DNA of 31,653 nucleotides from S012-109 sp964425105. GTDB taxonomy: Bacteria > Pseudomonadota > Gammaproteobacteria > SZUA-140. Made by a program: the position numbers and the translations under genes. Below the pieces are notes generated by a model. That model did no database searches, had not been told where the DNA came from, and saw only the letters and a program-made list of their open reading frames with translations. The stretch is from contig CAYRLE010000026.1 of NCBI GenBank assembly GCA_964425105.1, positions 1-31,653 on the forward strand, given 5' to 3'. Shown here piece by piece: positions 23,888 through 31,653 of this stretch (the stretch's first letter is position 1; every line of letters starts with the position of its first letter).

Positions 23888-25456
23888 ATGAGCACCATCA
23901 AACGCGCCCTCATCAGCGTGTCGGACAAGACCGGCATCGTGGACTTCGCCCGCCGCCTGGCGGCCATGGACGTGGAGATCCTCTCCACCGGCGGCACCGC
24001 CCGCCTGTTGCGCGAAGAGGGCGTCCCCGTCACCGAAGTCTCGGACTACACCGGTTTCCCGGAAATGATGGAAGGGCGGGTCAAGACGCTGCATCCCAAG
24101 ATCCACGGCGGCATCCTGGGGCGGCGCGGCACCGACGACAAGGTGATGGCTGCCAACGACATCGGTCCCATCGACCTGGTGGTGGTGAACCTCTACCCCT
24201 TCGAGCGCACCGTCGCCGACCCCAACTGCAGCCTGGACAACGCCATCGAGAACATCGACATCGGCGGCCCCACCATGGTGCGCGCCGCCGCCAAGAATCA
24301 CGCCGCAGTGGCCATCGTGGTGGACAGCGACGATTATGACAAGGTGCTGGAGGAGATGGCCGCCAACGGCGGGATGCTGGGCGACGACACCCGCTTCCAG
24401 CTGGCGGTGAAGGCCTTCGAGCACACCGCCCGCTACGACGGCGCCATCGCCAACTATCTGGGCAGCCTGACGCCCAGGGGCGAGCGCCAGACCTTCCCGC
24501 ACACCTACAACAGCCAGTATCTCAAGGTCATGGACCTGCGCTATGGGGAGAACCCCCACCAGCAGGCCGCCTTCTACCGGGAGCACGACCCCGAACAGGC
24601 CAGCATCAGCGGAGCGCGCCAGGTGCAGGGCAAGGCCTTGTCCTTCAACAACATCGCCGATGCCGACACTGCCCTGGAATGCGTCAAGCACTTCGCCGGG
24701 CAGCCGGCCTGCGTCATCGTCAAGCACGCCAACCCCTGCGGCGTGGCCTTGGGAGACAGCCTGGAGACGGCCTACCGGCGCGCCTACCAGACCGATCCCA
24801 CCTCGGCCTTCGGCGGCATCATCGCCTTCAATCAGCCCCTGGACGCCGTCACCGCCCAGGCCATCCTGGCGCAGCAGTTCGTGGAGGTGATCGTCGCCCC
24901 TGGCGCGGAGGAGGCCGCCTGCGCCGCCGTGGCCGCCAAACCCAATGTGCGCCTGCTGCTCTGCGCGCCCTGGCAAGGACCCAGTTGGGGCGGCCTGGAC
25001 TACAAACGGGTCGGCGGCGGCCTGCTGGTCCAGGACCGCGACAGCGGCATGGTGACCAGCAGCGAGTTGCAGGTGGTGACCCAGCGCGCGCCCACCCCCC
25101 AGGAACTGGAGGATCTGCTGTTTGCCTGGAAGGTGGCCAAGTACGTGAAGTCCAACGCCATCGTCTATTGCCGCGACGGCATGACCATCGGCGTGGGCGC
25201 CGGCCAGATGAGCCGCGTCTACAGCGCCCGCATCGCCGCCATCAAGGCCGCCGATGCGGGCCTGGAAGTGGCCGGTTCGGTGATGGCCTCCGATGCCTTC
25301 TTTCCCTTCCGCGACGGCCTGGACAGCGCCGCCGAGGTGGGCATCACCGCAGTGATCCAGCCGGGCGGCTCCATGCGCGACGAGGAGGTCATCGCCGCTG
25401 CCGACGAACACGGCATCGCCATGGTCTTCACCGCCATGCGCCACTTCCGCCACTGA
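23888..25456 (+). CDS. purH: bifunctional AICAR formyltransferase/IMP cyclohydrolase PurH
   Basis: This 522-residue enzyme catalyses the last two steps of purine synthesis, AICAR to FAICAR to IMP. The N-terminal IMP cyclohydrolase (MGS-like) domain, about 1-200, has ALISVSDKTGIVDFAR, STGGTARLL and RVKTLHPKIHGGIL. The C-terminal formyltransferase domain has DLRYGENPHQQAAFY, FNNIADADTALECV, IVKHANPCGVA and DPTSAFGGII. GSVMASDAFFPFRDG and the C-terminal AMRHFRH are typical. The start has an AGGAATTC ribosome-binding site. A two-codon ATG-ACA-TGA frame overlaps it. The usual purD neighbour is absent and the end overlaps the convergent propeller gene by 29 bases. Confidence 0.96.
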   Translation: MSTIKRALISVSDKTGIVDFARRLAAMDVEILSTGGTARLLREEGVPVTEVSDYTGFPEMMEGRVKTLHPKIHGGILGRRGTDDKVMAANDIGPIDLVVVNLYPFERTVADPNCSLDNAIENIDIGGPTMVRAAAKNHAAVAIVVDSDDYDKVLEEMAANGGMLGDDTRFQLAVKAFEHTARYDGAIANYLGSLTPRGERQTFPHTYNSQYLKVMDLRYGENPHQQAAFYREHDPEQASISGARQVQGKALSFNNIADADTALECVKHFAGQPACVIVKHANPCGVALGDSLETAYRRAYQTDPTSAFGGIIAFNQPLDAVTAQAILAQQFVEVIVAPGAEEAACAAVAAKPNVRLLLCAPWQGPSWGGLDYKRVGGGLLVQDRDSGMVTSSELQVVTQRAPTPQELEDLLFAWKVAKYVKSNAIVYCRDGMTIGVGAGQMSRVYSARIAAIKAADAGLEVAGSVMASDAFFPFRDGLDSAAEVGITAVIQPGGSMRDEEVIAAADEHGIAMVFTAMRHFRH

Positions 25457-27542
25457 GGCGGCGCAGGACCAAGCACACCAGCAGCGCCAGCCCTGCCAGG
25501 GGCTGCAGCGCCCCCGCCGTATTGTCGCGCCCGCGCTGCACAGTGAAGGCGTAGATGCCTGCCAGAGAGGTGTCCTTGTTGCCCGCCTTGTCCACCGCCA
25601 GGACATTGAGCATGGTGGCGCTGTCGAAGGTCAGCGGCCCCGTATAGAGCGGGGAAGGCGGGAGGAGATTGCCGTCGTTGTCCTCGATGGTGCCGTCGGA
25701 GGGCACAGTGCCGTCGACGGTGTAATAGACCGCGGCGCAGCCGGTCCCGCCGCCGTCGTCGCAAGTCAGCACCACGGTCTGGGGCGGATCATAGGTGCCA
25801 TCGGGCAAGGAGGCCGTGACCACCGGCGGCTGCACATCGATGTCATAGGTTTCCGTCCCCTCGGCGCTCTGGTTGCCGGCGCCATCCACGGAGAAAAAAC
25901 GCAGGATCACCTGGCCCGCCCCGCTGGGCAGCAGACGGTCCAACTCGATGGGCACGGTATAAACGGTGGATGCCGTGGTGGGGGCCGAACCGTCGCTGGT
26001 GTAAAAGATGTTCGCGCAACCGGAACCATTAGTACCGTCGTCACACTGCAGTACCACCGGCCTCAGGGTCACACCGCCATAGGCGCCACCGGGCAGGGAG
26101 GCGCTCACCGTGGGGGGCGTATTGTCTATGAAATAGTTCTCCGTACGCACCATCTCCACATTGCCCTCGCCGTCCACACCGAAGAAGCGCAGGCTGGTAT
26201 TGGCGAGCACTGCAATGGGCGCACTGTACAGGTGGGCAGGGATGGCCTGGGGCTGGCTGCCGTCGCTGGTGAAATAGATGGCCGTGCAGGCACCACCGGC
26301 GTTGTCGAGACAACTGAGGCTGACCGTCTGCGGCGTCTGGAAACCACCGCCAGCGGGGCTGGCTGTGGTCAGCGGCAAGCCGATGGCGAAGGCGGCCAGG
26401 CCGCCGCGTGCCGGCTCGCCGCCGATGGCGCTAAAGGCGCCGCCCACATAGAGCCGGCTGCGGTCGGCGCTGCTCAGCAAGACCTGCACCCCCTGGTCGG
26501 CGCCCGGGTCCCAGGCGGTGGCATTGGCGCTGGCCACCGAGGTCTGCAGCGCCGCCAGCCGGTTGCGCGGCGTGCCGCCGTTCACCGCCGTGAAATCGCC
26601 GCCGGCATAGAGAATGGCGTCACCGCTGGACAGGGCCAAGGCGCGCACCACGCCGTTGAAGTCTGGATTCCAGGCCGTGGCAATGGCCCCCGCGCTGGAT
26701 ACCGTGGTGTCCAGCGCGGCGGCGAAGTTGCGGCTGCCCGCCGCGCCGCCGTCGACGGCGCTGAAATCGCCGCCGATATACAACAGGTCGCCTGCCTGCA
26801 CCATGGCCCGCACCACATTGTCCGGCACCGGATCCCAATCGCTGGCCTGGCCGCTGGCCAAGCTGAGGCGGGCCAGAAAGCTGCGCGGCTGAGCGCCGAT
26901 CACCTGAAAGGCGCCGCCCACAAAGAGCGTCGCCCCATCACTGCCCAGCAACAGCGCCTCCACGCTGCCGTCGGGCTCGGGCGCCCAGGGAGTCGCTGCC
27001 GCCGTGGTGGTATCGAGAGCAGCGAGATTGCTGCGCGCCACCGTGCCGGCGGCGAAGCTGGTGAAGCTGCCACCGGCATAGAGCGTCAGGCCGTCCGCCG
27101 CCAAGGCCAGGGCGTGCACCACGCCGTCGGGATCGGGATCCCAGTCCAGCAGGTTGTTGACATCGTTGGTGGTGTCGATGGCCGCCAGATGGCGGCGCGC
27201 AGCGCCCCCCACGGCGCTGAAATTACCGCCGGTATAGAGGGTCCGGCCGTCGGGTGAAATGGCCAGGGCATGGACGGTGCCGGTGACATCGGGATTCCAG
27301 GCCGTGACGTCGCCTGTGGTGAGATTGATGGCGGCCAGATTGTTGCGGGCGATCTGCACGCCGTTCTTGCCGAACACGCCGCTGAAGCTGCCCCCCAGGT
27401 AGAGCACACCGTTGTGGACCAACAGGGCATTGACCGTGCCGTCGGTATCCCCCAGGGCGGGATCGGGCACGGCCGAGGCCTGGACTGTCAGCGCCAGCAG
27501 CCACAACAGGCTCCCCAGCAAACAGCGCGTCACCGCGTTCAT
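25428..27542 (-). CDS. secreted seven-bladed propeller protein with chitobiase-C-like domains and C-terminal anchor
   Basis: This 704-residue exported protein has a signal peptide at about residues 1-24 (to VQASA). Seven repeats follow, each with a LYxGGxFxxxGG core and an AWNPD-type turn: YLGGSFSGVF, YTGGNFSAVG, YAGGSFTSFA, FVGGAFQVIG, YIGGDFSAVD, YAGGDFTAVN and YVGGAFSAIG. Seven fits one closed beta-propeller, and the repeats resemble the delta-60/DUF5122 class. Three domains of chitobiase/beta-hexosaminidase C-terminal type follow, each with paired Cys and a YFTSDGS-like strand (SLSCLDNAGGACTAIYF, GSGCANIFYTSDG, TGCAAVYYTVDG). The tail is a hydrophobic helix ending in Arg, like a sorting or anchor signal. 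The start at 27542 overlaps the upstream gene as ATGA, so the two are coupled and paralogous. Confidence 0.85.
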   Translation of the reverse strand: MNAVTRCLLGSLLWLLALTVQASAVPDPALGDTDGTVNALLVHNGVLYLGGSFSGVFGKNGVQIARNNLAAINLTTGDVTAWNPDVTGTVHALAISPDGRTLYTGGNFSAVGGAARRHLAAIDTTNDVNNLLDWDPDPDGVVHALALAADGLTLYAGGSFTSFAAGTVARSNLAALDTTTAAATPWAPEPDGSVEALLLGSDGATLFVGGAFQVIGAQPRSFLARLSLASGQASDWDPVPDNVVRAMVQAGDLLYIGGDFSAVDGGAAGSRNFAAALDTTVSSAGAIATAWNPDFNGVVRALALSSGDAILYAGGDFTAVNGGTPRNRLAALQTSVASANATAWDPGADQGVQVLLSSADRSRLYVGGAFSAIGGEPARGGLAAFAIGLPLTTASPAGGGFQTPQTVSLSCLDNAGGACTAIYFTSDGSQPQAIPAHLYSAPIAVLANTSLRFFGVDGEGNVEMVRTENYFIDNTPPTVSASLPGGAYGGVTLRPVVLQCDDGTNGSGCANIFYTSDGSAPTTASTVYTVPIELDRLLPSGAGQVILRFFSVDGAGNQSAEGTETYDIDVQPPVVTASLPDGTYDPPQTVVLTCDDGGGTGCAAVYYTVDGTVPSDGTIEDNDGNLLPPSPLYTGPLTFDSATMLNVLAVDKAGNKDTSLAGIYAFTVQRGRDNTAGALQPLAGLALLVCLVLRRLSGGSGAWR

Positions 27543-30500
27543 GAGCGGGAACCCCGCAGGCGGCGCCCCAGCCACACTAGCAGGAGCAGCAGCCCCAGGG
27601 GATGCAGACTGCCGGGGCCGCCGTAGTTACTGATGTAGTCCTCGCGCTGCACCACTTCACGGTTGCCGGCCTGATCCACGGAAAAGAAGCGCAGCACGGT
27701 ATTGTCGCTGATGCGGATGGGCCCCTGGTAGGGGACAAAGGCAGACTCAGGATCGTTTTCATTCTTGGAATAAAAGGTGCCGGCACAGCCCGACTGGCTG
27801 TCGCTGCAACTCAGAGTGACCGAAATATGGCGTTTGCTGAACACCGTGGACGGCGGCGAGGCCGTGGTCTGGGGTGCCAGCAACTCCAAAGTATAGGCGG
27901 CGCTGGCAGGCGTCTCGGTATTGCCCAGGCGGTCCACGGAAAAATAGCGGATGACAGTGTCTGCCTGCAGTTCTATGGGATCGCTGTAGCGCAGGGAACT
28001 GGTGGTGGGCATCGAACCATCCAGGGTGTAATAGGTGGCAGCGCAGCCCGCACCCTTGCCATCGTCACAACTCAGCACCACTGGCTGGTTACTGTCGCCA
28101 TTGTAGGCGCCGGGAGGCGGGGTCAGGGTAGTAAAAGGCGGATCACGTTCCAGAGGAATGGCGTCCAGGGCCGCCAGCCCCGGCCGCGGCGCATCGTCGA
28201 GGCGGGCAAAGGCCCCACCGCTGTAGAGCACCCTGCCGTCGGCGGCCAATTGCATGAAAAAGACCGTGGCGTCGGTGCCATGCGCCCAGGCCGCCAAGGC
28301 CGAGGCATCGGCGATGTCCAGGGCAACCAGGCGGCTGCGGGCGGCGCCGCCAGCCTGGGTGAAATCGCCGCCGGCATAGACGCTGGCGCGATCCCGCGCC
28401 AGCACCAGACCCCGCACCGTACCATCGGCCTGGGGATTCCAGGTGGTGGCCAGGGCATCGGTGGTATCCAGGGCGGCGAGATTGAGGCGGCTGTCACTGT
28501 TCACGGCCGTGAATGTCCCACCGATATAGAGGGTCTCCCGTTCTTTATAGAGGGCCAGGGTACGCACTACGCCCTCCACCTGCGGCGCCCAATCCCGCGG
28601 CGCGGCGCTGGTGATGTCCAGGGCGACGACGGCCTTGTGGTCCACGTCCGCCACGCGGGCGAAGTCGCCGCCCGCATAGAGGGTCTCGCCATCCAGCCAC
28701 AGGCTGTAGATTGCACCGCCGGTGGCGGGGGTCACACTGGAGCCGCTGATGGCCGGCTGCCATTGGGTGGCGCTGCCGTTGGTGCGCAGTTCTGCCAGCA
28801 GCGGGCGCTGCTGTCCGCCGATGACGGTGAAATCACCGCCGGCATAGATGGCCGTGCCATCGGCAGCCACCTCCAGGGCAAACACCGCCCCGTCGGCATT
28901 GGGATTCCAGAAGTTGGCCAGCCCGGTGTTTCGGTCCAGTTCCGCCACACCCTTGCGCTGCTGGCCGCCGATGACGCTGAACTCGCCGCCCACATAGAGC
29001 GTGGCGCCAGCGGGGGAAAAGCTCATGGCGCGCACCGCGCCATCGGCGCCGGGATTCCAGCTGTTGACAGTGCCGTCATTGAGGTTCAGAGCCGCCAGCC
29101 GGTTGCGCAGCACGCCCCCGGCGGAGGCAAAGGCACCGCCGGCATAGAGCGTCGTGCCATTCGATGCCAGGCTGTGGACGCTGCCGCCGGCGCGGGGATT
29201 CCAGACGCTGACCGCGGCGTCGCCAGGCAGCGCCGGATCGGCATCGAGGGCCGCCAAATGGTGGCGGGACAAACCACCGATGGCCGTGAAATCACCGCCG
29301 GCATAGAGGGTGGTGCCGCTCATCTGCAGGCTGCGCACGGCACCGTCGGCACCGGGATTCCAGGCAGTGGGGATATTGGCAGCCACCATGGTGGTGCTGT
29401 CCAGGGCCGCCAGATGGCTGCGGCTGATGAGGCCGCCGTTGAAGGAAGTGAAATCCCCGCCCACATAGAAAGTCGTGCCATCGCTCCCCGGCACCAGGGC
29501 ACGCACCGTACCGTCGGCATCGGGATTCCAGGCAGTGGCCGCGCCAGTGGCATCCAGGGCCGCAATGCGGTTGCGGGCCTGGCCGCCGATGGCGGTGAAA
29601 TCACCGCCGGCNNNNNNNNNNNNNNNNNNNNNNNNNNNNNNNNNNNNNNNNNNNNNNNNNNNNNNNNNNNNNNNNNNNNNNNNNNNNNNNNNNNNNNNNN
29701 NNNNNNNNNNNGGGCCGCAATGCGGTTGCGGGCCTGGCCGCCGATGGCGGTGAAATCACCGCCGGCGTAGATCGTGGCGCCGCTGGCCAGTAGGGCGCGC
29801 ACCGTGCCGTCGGCATCGGGATTCCAGGCAGTGGCCGCGCCAGTGGCATCCAGGGCCGCAATGCGGTTGCGGGCCTGGCCGCCGATGGCGGTGAAATCAC
29901 CGCCGGCATAAAGCGTCGCGCCTGCCAATGCCAGGGCATGGACCGGCCCATCAGCGGCGGGATCCCAGCTGCCGTCCACGGAAAGATCGCTGTTGATATG
30001 GGCGATATTGCTGCGTGCCACACCACCCACGCTGCTGAAGTAGCCGCCGAGATACCAGCCACCGGTGCCATCGGGCAACGCCACATGGACTGTGCCGTTG
30101 ACCGCGGGATAGCCCGACAAGGGCCGGTCGTCGCCGGGCACGGCGGGATCGGCAGGCAGAGCGACGCCGCCGCCGGTGACGGGCCCCACATAGGCGAAAT
30201 CGCCACCGACGAACAGCGTGGCGTGATCCGACACGCTGTTGAAGGTCCCGCCGACATAGAGACGTCCGCTGTTGATGGCCAGGGCCAAGGCCATCCCATC
30301 CAGCCCCGGATCCCAGACATCGGCATTATTGGTATCCAGGGTGGTATCCAGAGCGGCGATGCGGCTGCGGGCAGCGCCTCCGATATTGACGAAATCACCG
30401 CCCACGTAGAGCAGGCCGTCTGCCAGCAACAGGGTCTGCACCACCCCATCGGCGGCTGGATCCCAGGCAGTGGCGCGGTCAGGGTTGATGGCATCGGTAT

Positions 30501-31443
30501 CCAGGGCGGCGATATGGCTGCGTGCTGCGCCGCCGATGACGGTGAAATCGCCCCCCGCATAGAGCAGGCCATCACTGGCGGAGAAGGCCAGGGCCCGCAC
30601 CACACCGTCGGCGGCGGCATCCCAGCTGGCCACGGCGCCGCTGGCGGCGTCCACGGCGGCCAGCCGGCCGCGGCCCAGGCCGCCAAGGCTGGTGAAGGCG
30701 CCGCCGACATAGAGCCGCCCCCCGCCCAGAGCCAGGGCATGGACCGCGGCGTCGGCGTCGGCCTGCCAGCCGCTCAGCGGCGCCCCGTCAGCGACACTCA
30801 CAGCGGCCAGGCGGCTGCGGCCTGCAGCAGCAAGCGTAGTAAAATCCCCACCGATGTAGAGTGTGGAACCATCGGCGGACAGGACCAGGGCGCGCACCGT
30901 GGCATCGGCGTCTGGATTCCAGGCCGCGGCAACCCCGCTGGCGGCATCCAAGGCCGCCAGGCGGCCGCGATTCACACCAGCGATAGTGGTGAAATCCCCG
31001 CCCACATAGAGGGTCTGGCCATCAGCGGACAACACCAGGGCACGCACGATACCATCGGGAGCGGGATCCCACAGGGCGTCCACACTGCGGTCCGGCCTGA
31101 TATGCAGCAGATTGCTGCGTGCGAATGGGCCTGCGCTGCTGAACTGACCGCCCACGAACCAGCCCCCGGCGCCATCGGCCACCACCGCATGGACCTGGCC
31201 ACCGATCACGGGATAACTGCTGTCCAGCAACACCGTCGCCGTATCGATGACCACCCCGCCGCCGGTGGCCCCGCCGGTATGGGTGCCGAACACGGCGCTG
31301 GCATAGACCGGCCCGTCGGCCACCCACAGCCCATCGCGTACCGCGCCCACGCCGGCCTGGGACAGCAGCAATGCCACCAGCAACAGGCCGGGGCGGAGCC
31401 ATTGCAGCAAACGCTTGTCAGAAGGGGCTTGTGCGGAATTCAT
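27539..31443 (-). CDS. giant secreted beta-propeller repeat protein (split in this assembly by a gap)
   Basis: The gene starts MNSAQAPSDKRLLQW with a signal peptide and continues to the TGA at 27539-27541. The frame shifts by two across the 100-N gap. Removing the gap and one 55-nt duplicate (155 nt) restores one frame of about 1249 residues. I count at least twenty LY(V/A)GG(D)F(T)xIGG repeats. The first seven begin with a module (VIGGQVHAVVADGAGGWFVGG) that is repeated after blade seven (GTVHVALPDGTGGWYLGG), suggesting duplication of a whole propeller. Two chitobiase-C-like domains and a GGPGSLHPLGLLLLLVW, Arg-rich anchor follow. It is the upstream partner of the seven-repeat protein. The function is probably a surface adhesin or matrix component. 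Confidence 0.82.
29511..29611 (-). repeat. 101-nt perfect direct repeat inside the propeller gene, copy next to the gap
   Basis: This stretch is identical to 29807-29907. In both, the coded segment covers GGDFTAIGGQARNRIAALD and the following AWNPDADG. The distance between repeat units on the intact side is 141 nt (47 codons), so the units are exact in-frame blades of recent origin. Identity over 101 nt, in repeats that otherwise diverge, is what broke the assembly. Confidence 0.9.
29612..29711. other. assembly gap of 100 N between identical 55-nt flanks
   Basis: The 55 nt at 29557-29611 equal 29712-29766. Removing the 100 N and one copy (155 nt) restores one reading frame in the propeller gene, because the two sides are offset by 1970 nt (remainder two) and 1815 nt (remainder zero) after removal. 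The gap may also hide any number of extra 141-nt units, which would keep the frame. Confidence 0.9.
29807..29907 (-). repeat. 101-nt perfect direct repeat inside the propeller gene, second copy
   Basis: This is the partner of the copy at 29511-29611. It lies 141 nt upstream, in gene sense, of the 55-nt partial copy at 29712-29766, which sets the repeat period at 47 codons. Confidence 0.9.
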
Positions 31444-31600
31444 GGATACCAAATCAACCAGGGATGGGAGATGCAAAATTCAACTGCGTGAACTGCGAGG
31501 AACAAGGGCCGGGCATGCGCCGATGGACGACGGCAGCTTCTCCTCGCATCGGCAAGACCTTGTTGCAAAACAATGATGACCGCCAAAGAACAAACTGCTT

Positions 31601-31628
31601 TTGATTATACCATGTTCCTTATAATCAA
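31601..31628. promoter_or_regulatory. promoter and 9-bp dyad upstream of the propeller operon
   Basis: TTGATTATA (31601-31609) and TATAATCAA (31620-31628) form a perfect inverted repeat with a 10-nt spacer. On the minus strand TGGTATAAT (31612-31604) is an extended -10 for the propeller operon, giving a leader of about 154 nt to the start at 31443. Because the dyad spans the -10, it could be an operator. Confidence 0.5.
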
Positions 31629-31653
31629 CAGATTATCCGCCACCACTTACTTT

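Noticed and set aside
25428..25456. The overlap of purH and the propeller gene, considered as a sign of a wrong stop or frameshift
   Set aside because: Both C-termini are complete and typical (purH ends RHFRH and the other ends in an Arg-rich anchor), so this is a genuine short convergent overlap.
29320..29611. Continuation of the upstream half of the propeller gene past the gap in its original frame
   Set aside because: After the gap the translation turns into Pro/Trp/Met-rich nonsense, while another frame continues the blade sequence. The shift is due to the placeholder Ns and the duplicate 55 nt.
27602..29770. A 722-codon plus-strand open frame across the propeller gene, with apparent GG-EIAAGIE repeats
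   Set aside because: The repeats simply mirror the blades on the real strand. The product has no domain, and the minus-strand protein has a signal peptide, folded domains and an anchor.
29938..31491. A 517-codon plus-strand open frame opposite the first part of the propeller gene
   Set aside because: Same cause: antisense of the GC-rich repeats, with no recognisable protein features.
31444..31600. The leader of the propeller operon, considered as a c-di-GMP riboswitch
   Set aside because: A GCCGATG/CATCGGC pairing exists, but the conserved riboswitch core sequences and the expected tetraloop-receptor arrangement are not visible.

Overview
The window looks like a scaffold from a high-GC gammaproteobacterium, probably assembled from short metagenomic reads. 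The block prmA, DUF3426 gene, dusB, fis, purH and the neighbours cysQ, nudE and yrfG are typical of that class. A BigR/SqrR-type ArsR repressor leading an efflux and TauE operon hints at a sulfur-oxidising lifestyle. That lifestyle is inference. There are no tRNA or rRNA genes, phage genes, transposases or CRISPR arrays that I can see.

Layout. (1) 1-3990: a small lipoprotein and an HDOD regulator on the minus strand, with a possible sigma-54 promoter, then an FnIII lipoprotein and a degenerate EAL protein on the plus strand. (2) 4137-8010: a 1085-residue secreted beta-helix/DUF11 protein with a CFI-box C-terminus, followed closely by a methyltransferase. (3) 8136-13914: a five-gene operon (ArsR repressor, lipoprotein membrane-fusion protein, RND permease, DUF2892 protein, TauE/SafE exporter) behind a well-formed sigma-70 promoter. 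The repressor carries two Cys with the spacing of the persulfide-sensing pair of SqrR/BigR. (4) 13908-14151: an inverted heptamer-repeat element interrupted by a 100-N gap. (5) 14139-16639: cysQ and nudE (minus), yrfG (plus), and a YkgJ-type cysteine-cluster gene (minus). (6) 16735-20192: four close-packed plus-strand genes (family 2 glycosyltransferase, MTAN-like nucleosidase, SplB-like radical SAM protein, short-chain dehydrogenase). Three are joined by ATGA overlaps, and I do not recognise a characterised pathway. (7) 20162-25456: a small secreted protein (minus), then prmA, the DUF3426 gene, dusB, fis and purH, with a second heptamer-armed inverted repeat between prmA and the DUF3426 gene. 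(8) 25428-31443: two tandem minus-strand genes for secreted, C-terminally anchored proteins built of 'GGDF(T)xIGG' beta-propeller repeats. One has seven repeats. The other has at least twenty and contains the second 100-N gap.

The main points are these. Both gaps are exactly 100 N between identical 55-nt sequences. Removing the N and one copy from the second gap restores one reading frame across the giant repeat gene. The two heptamer-armed elements overlap the 3' ends of the adjacent genes and supply their stop codons. The four-gene radical SAM/nucleosidase cluster and the ArsR-RND-TauE operon are the best candidates for undescribed functional systems.
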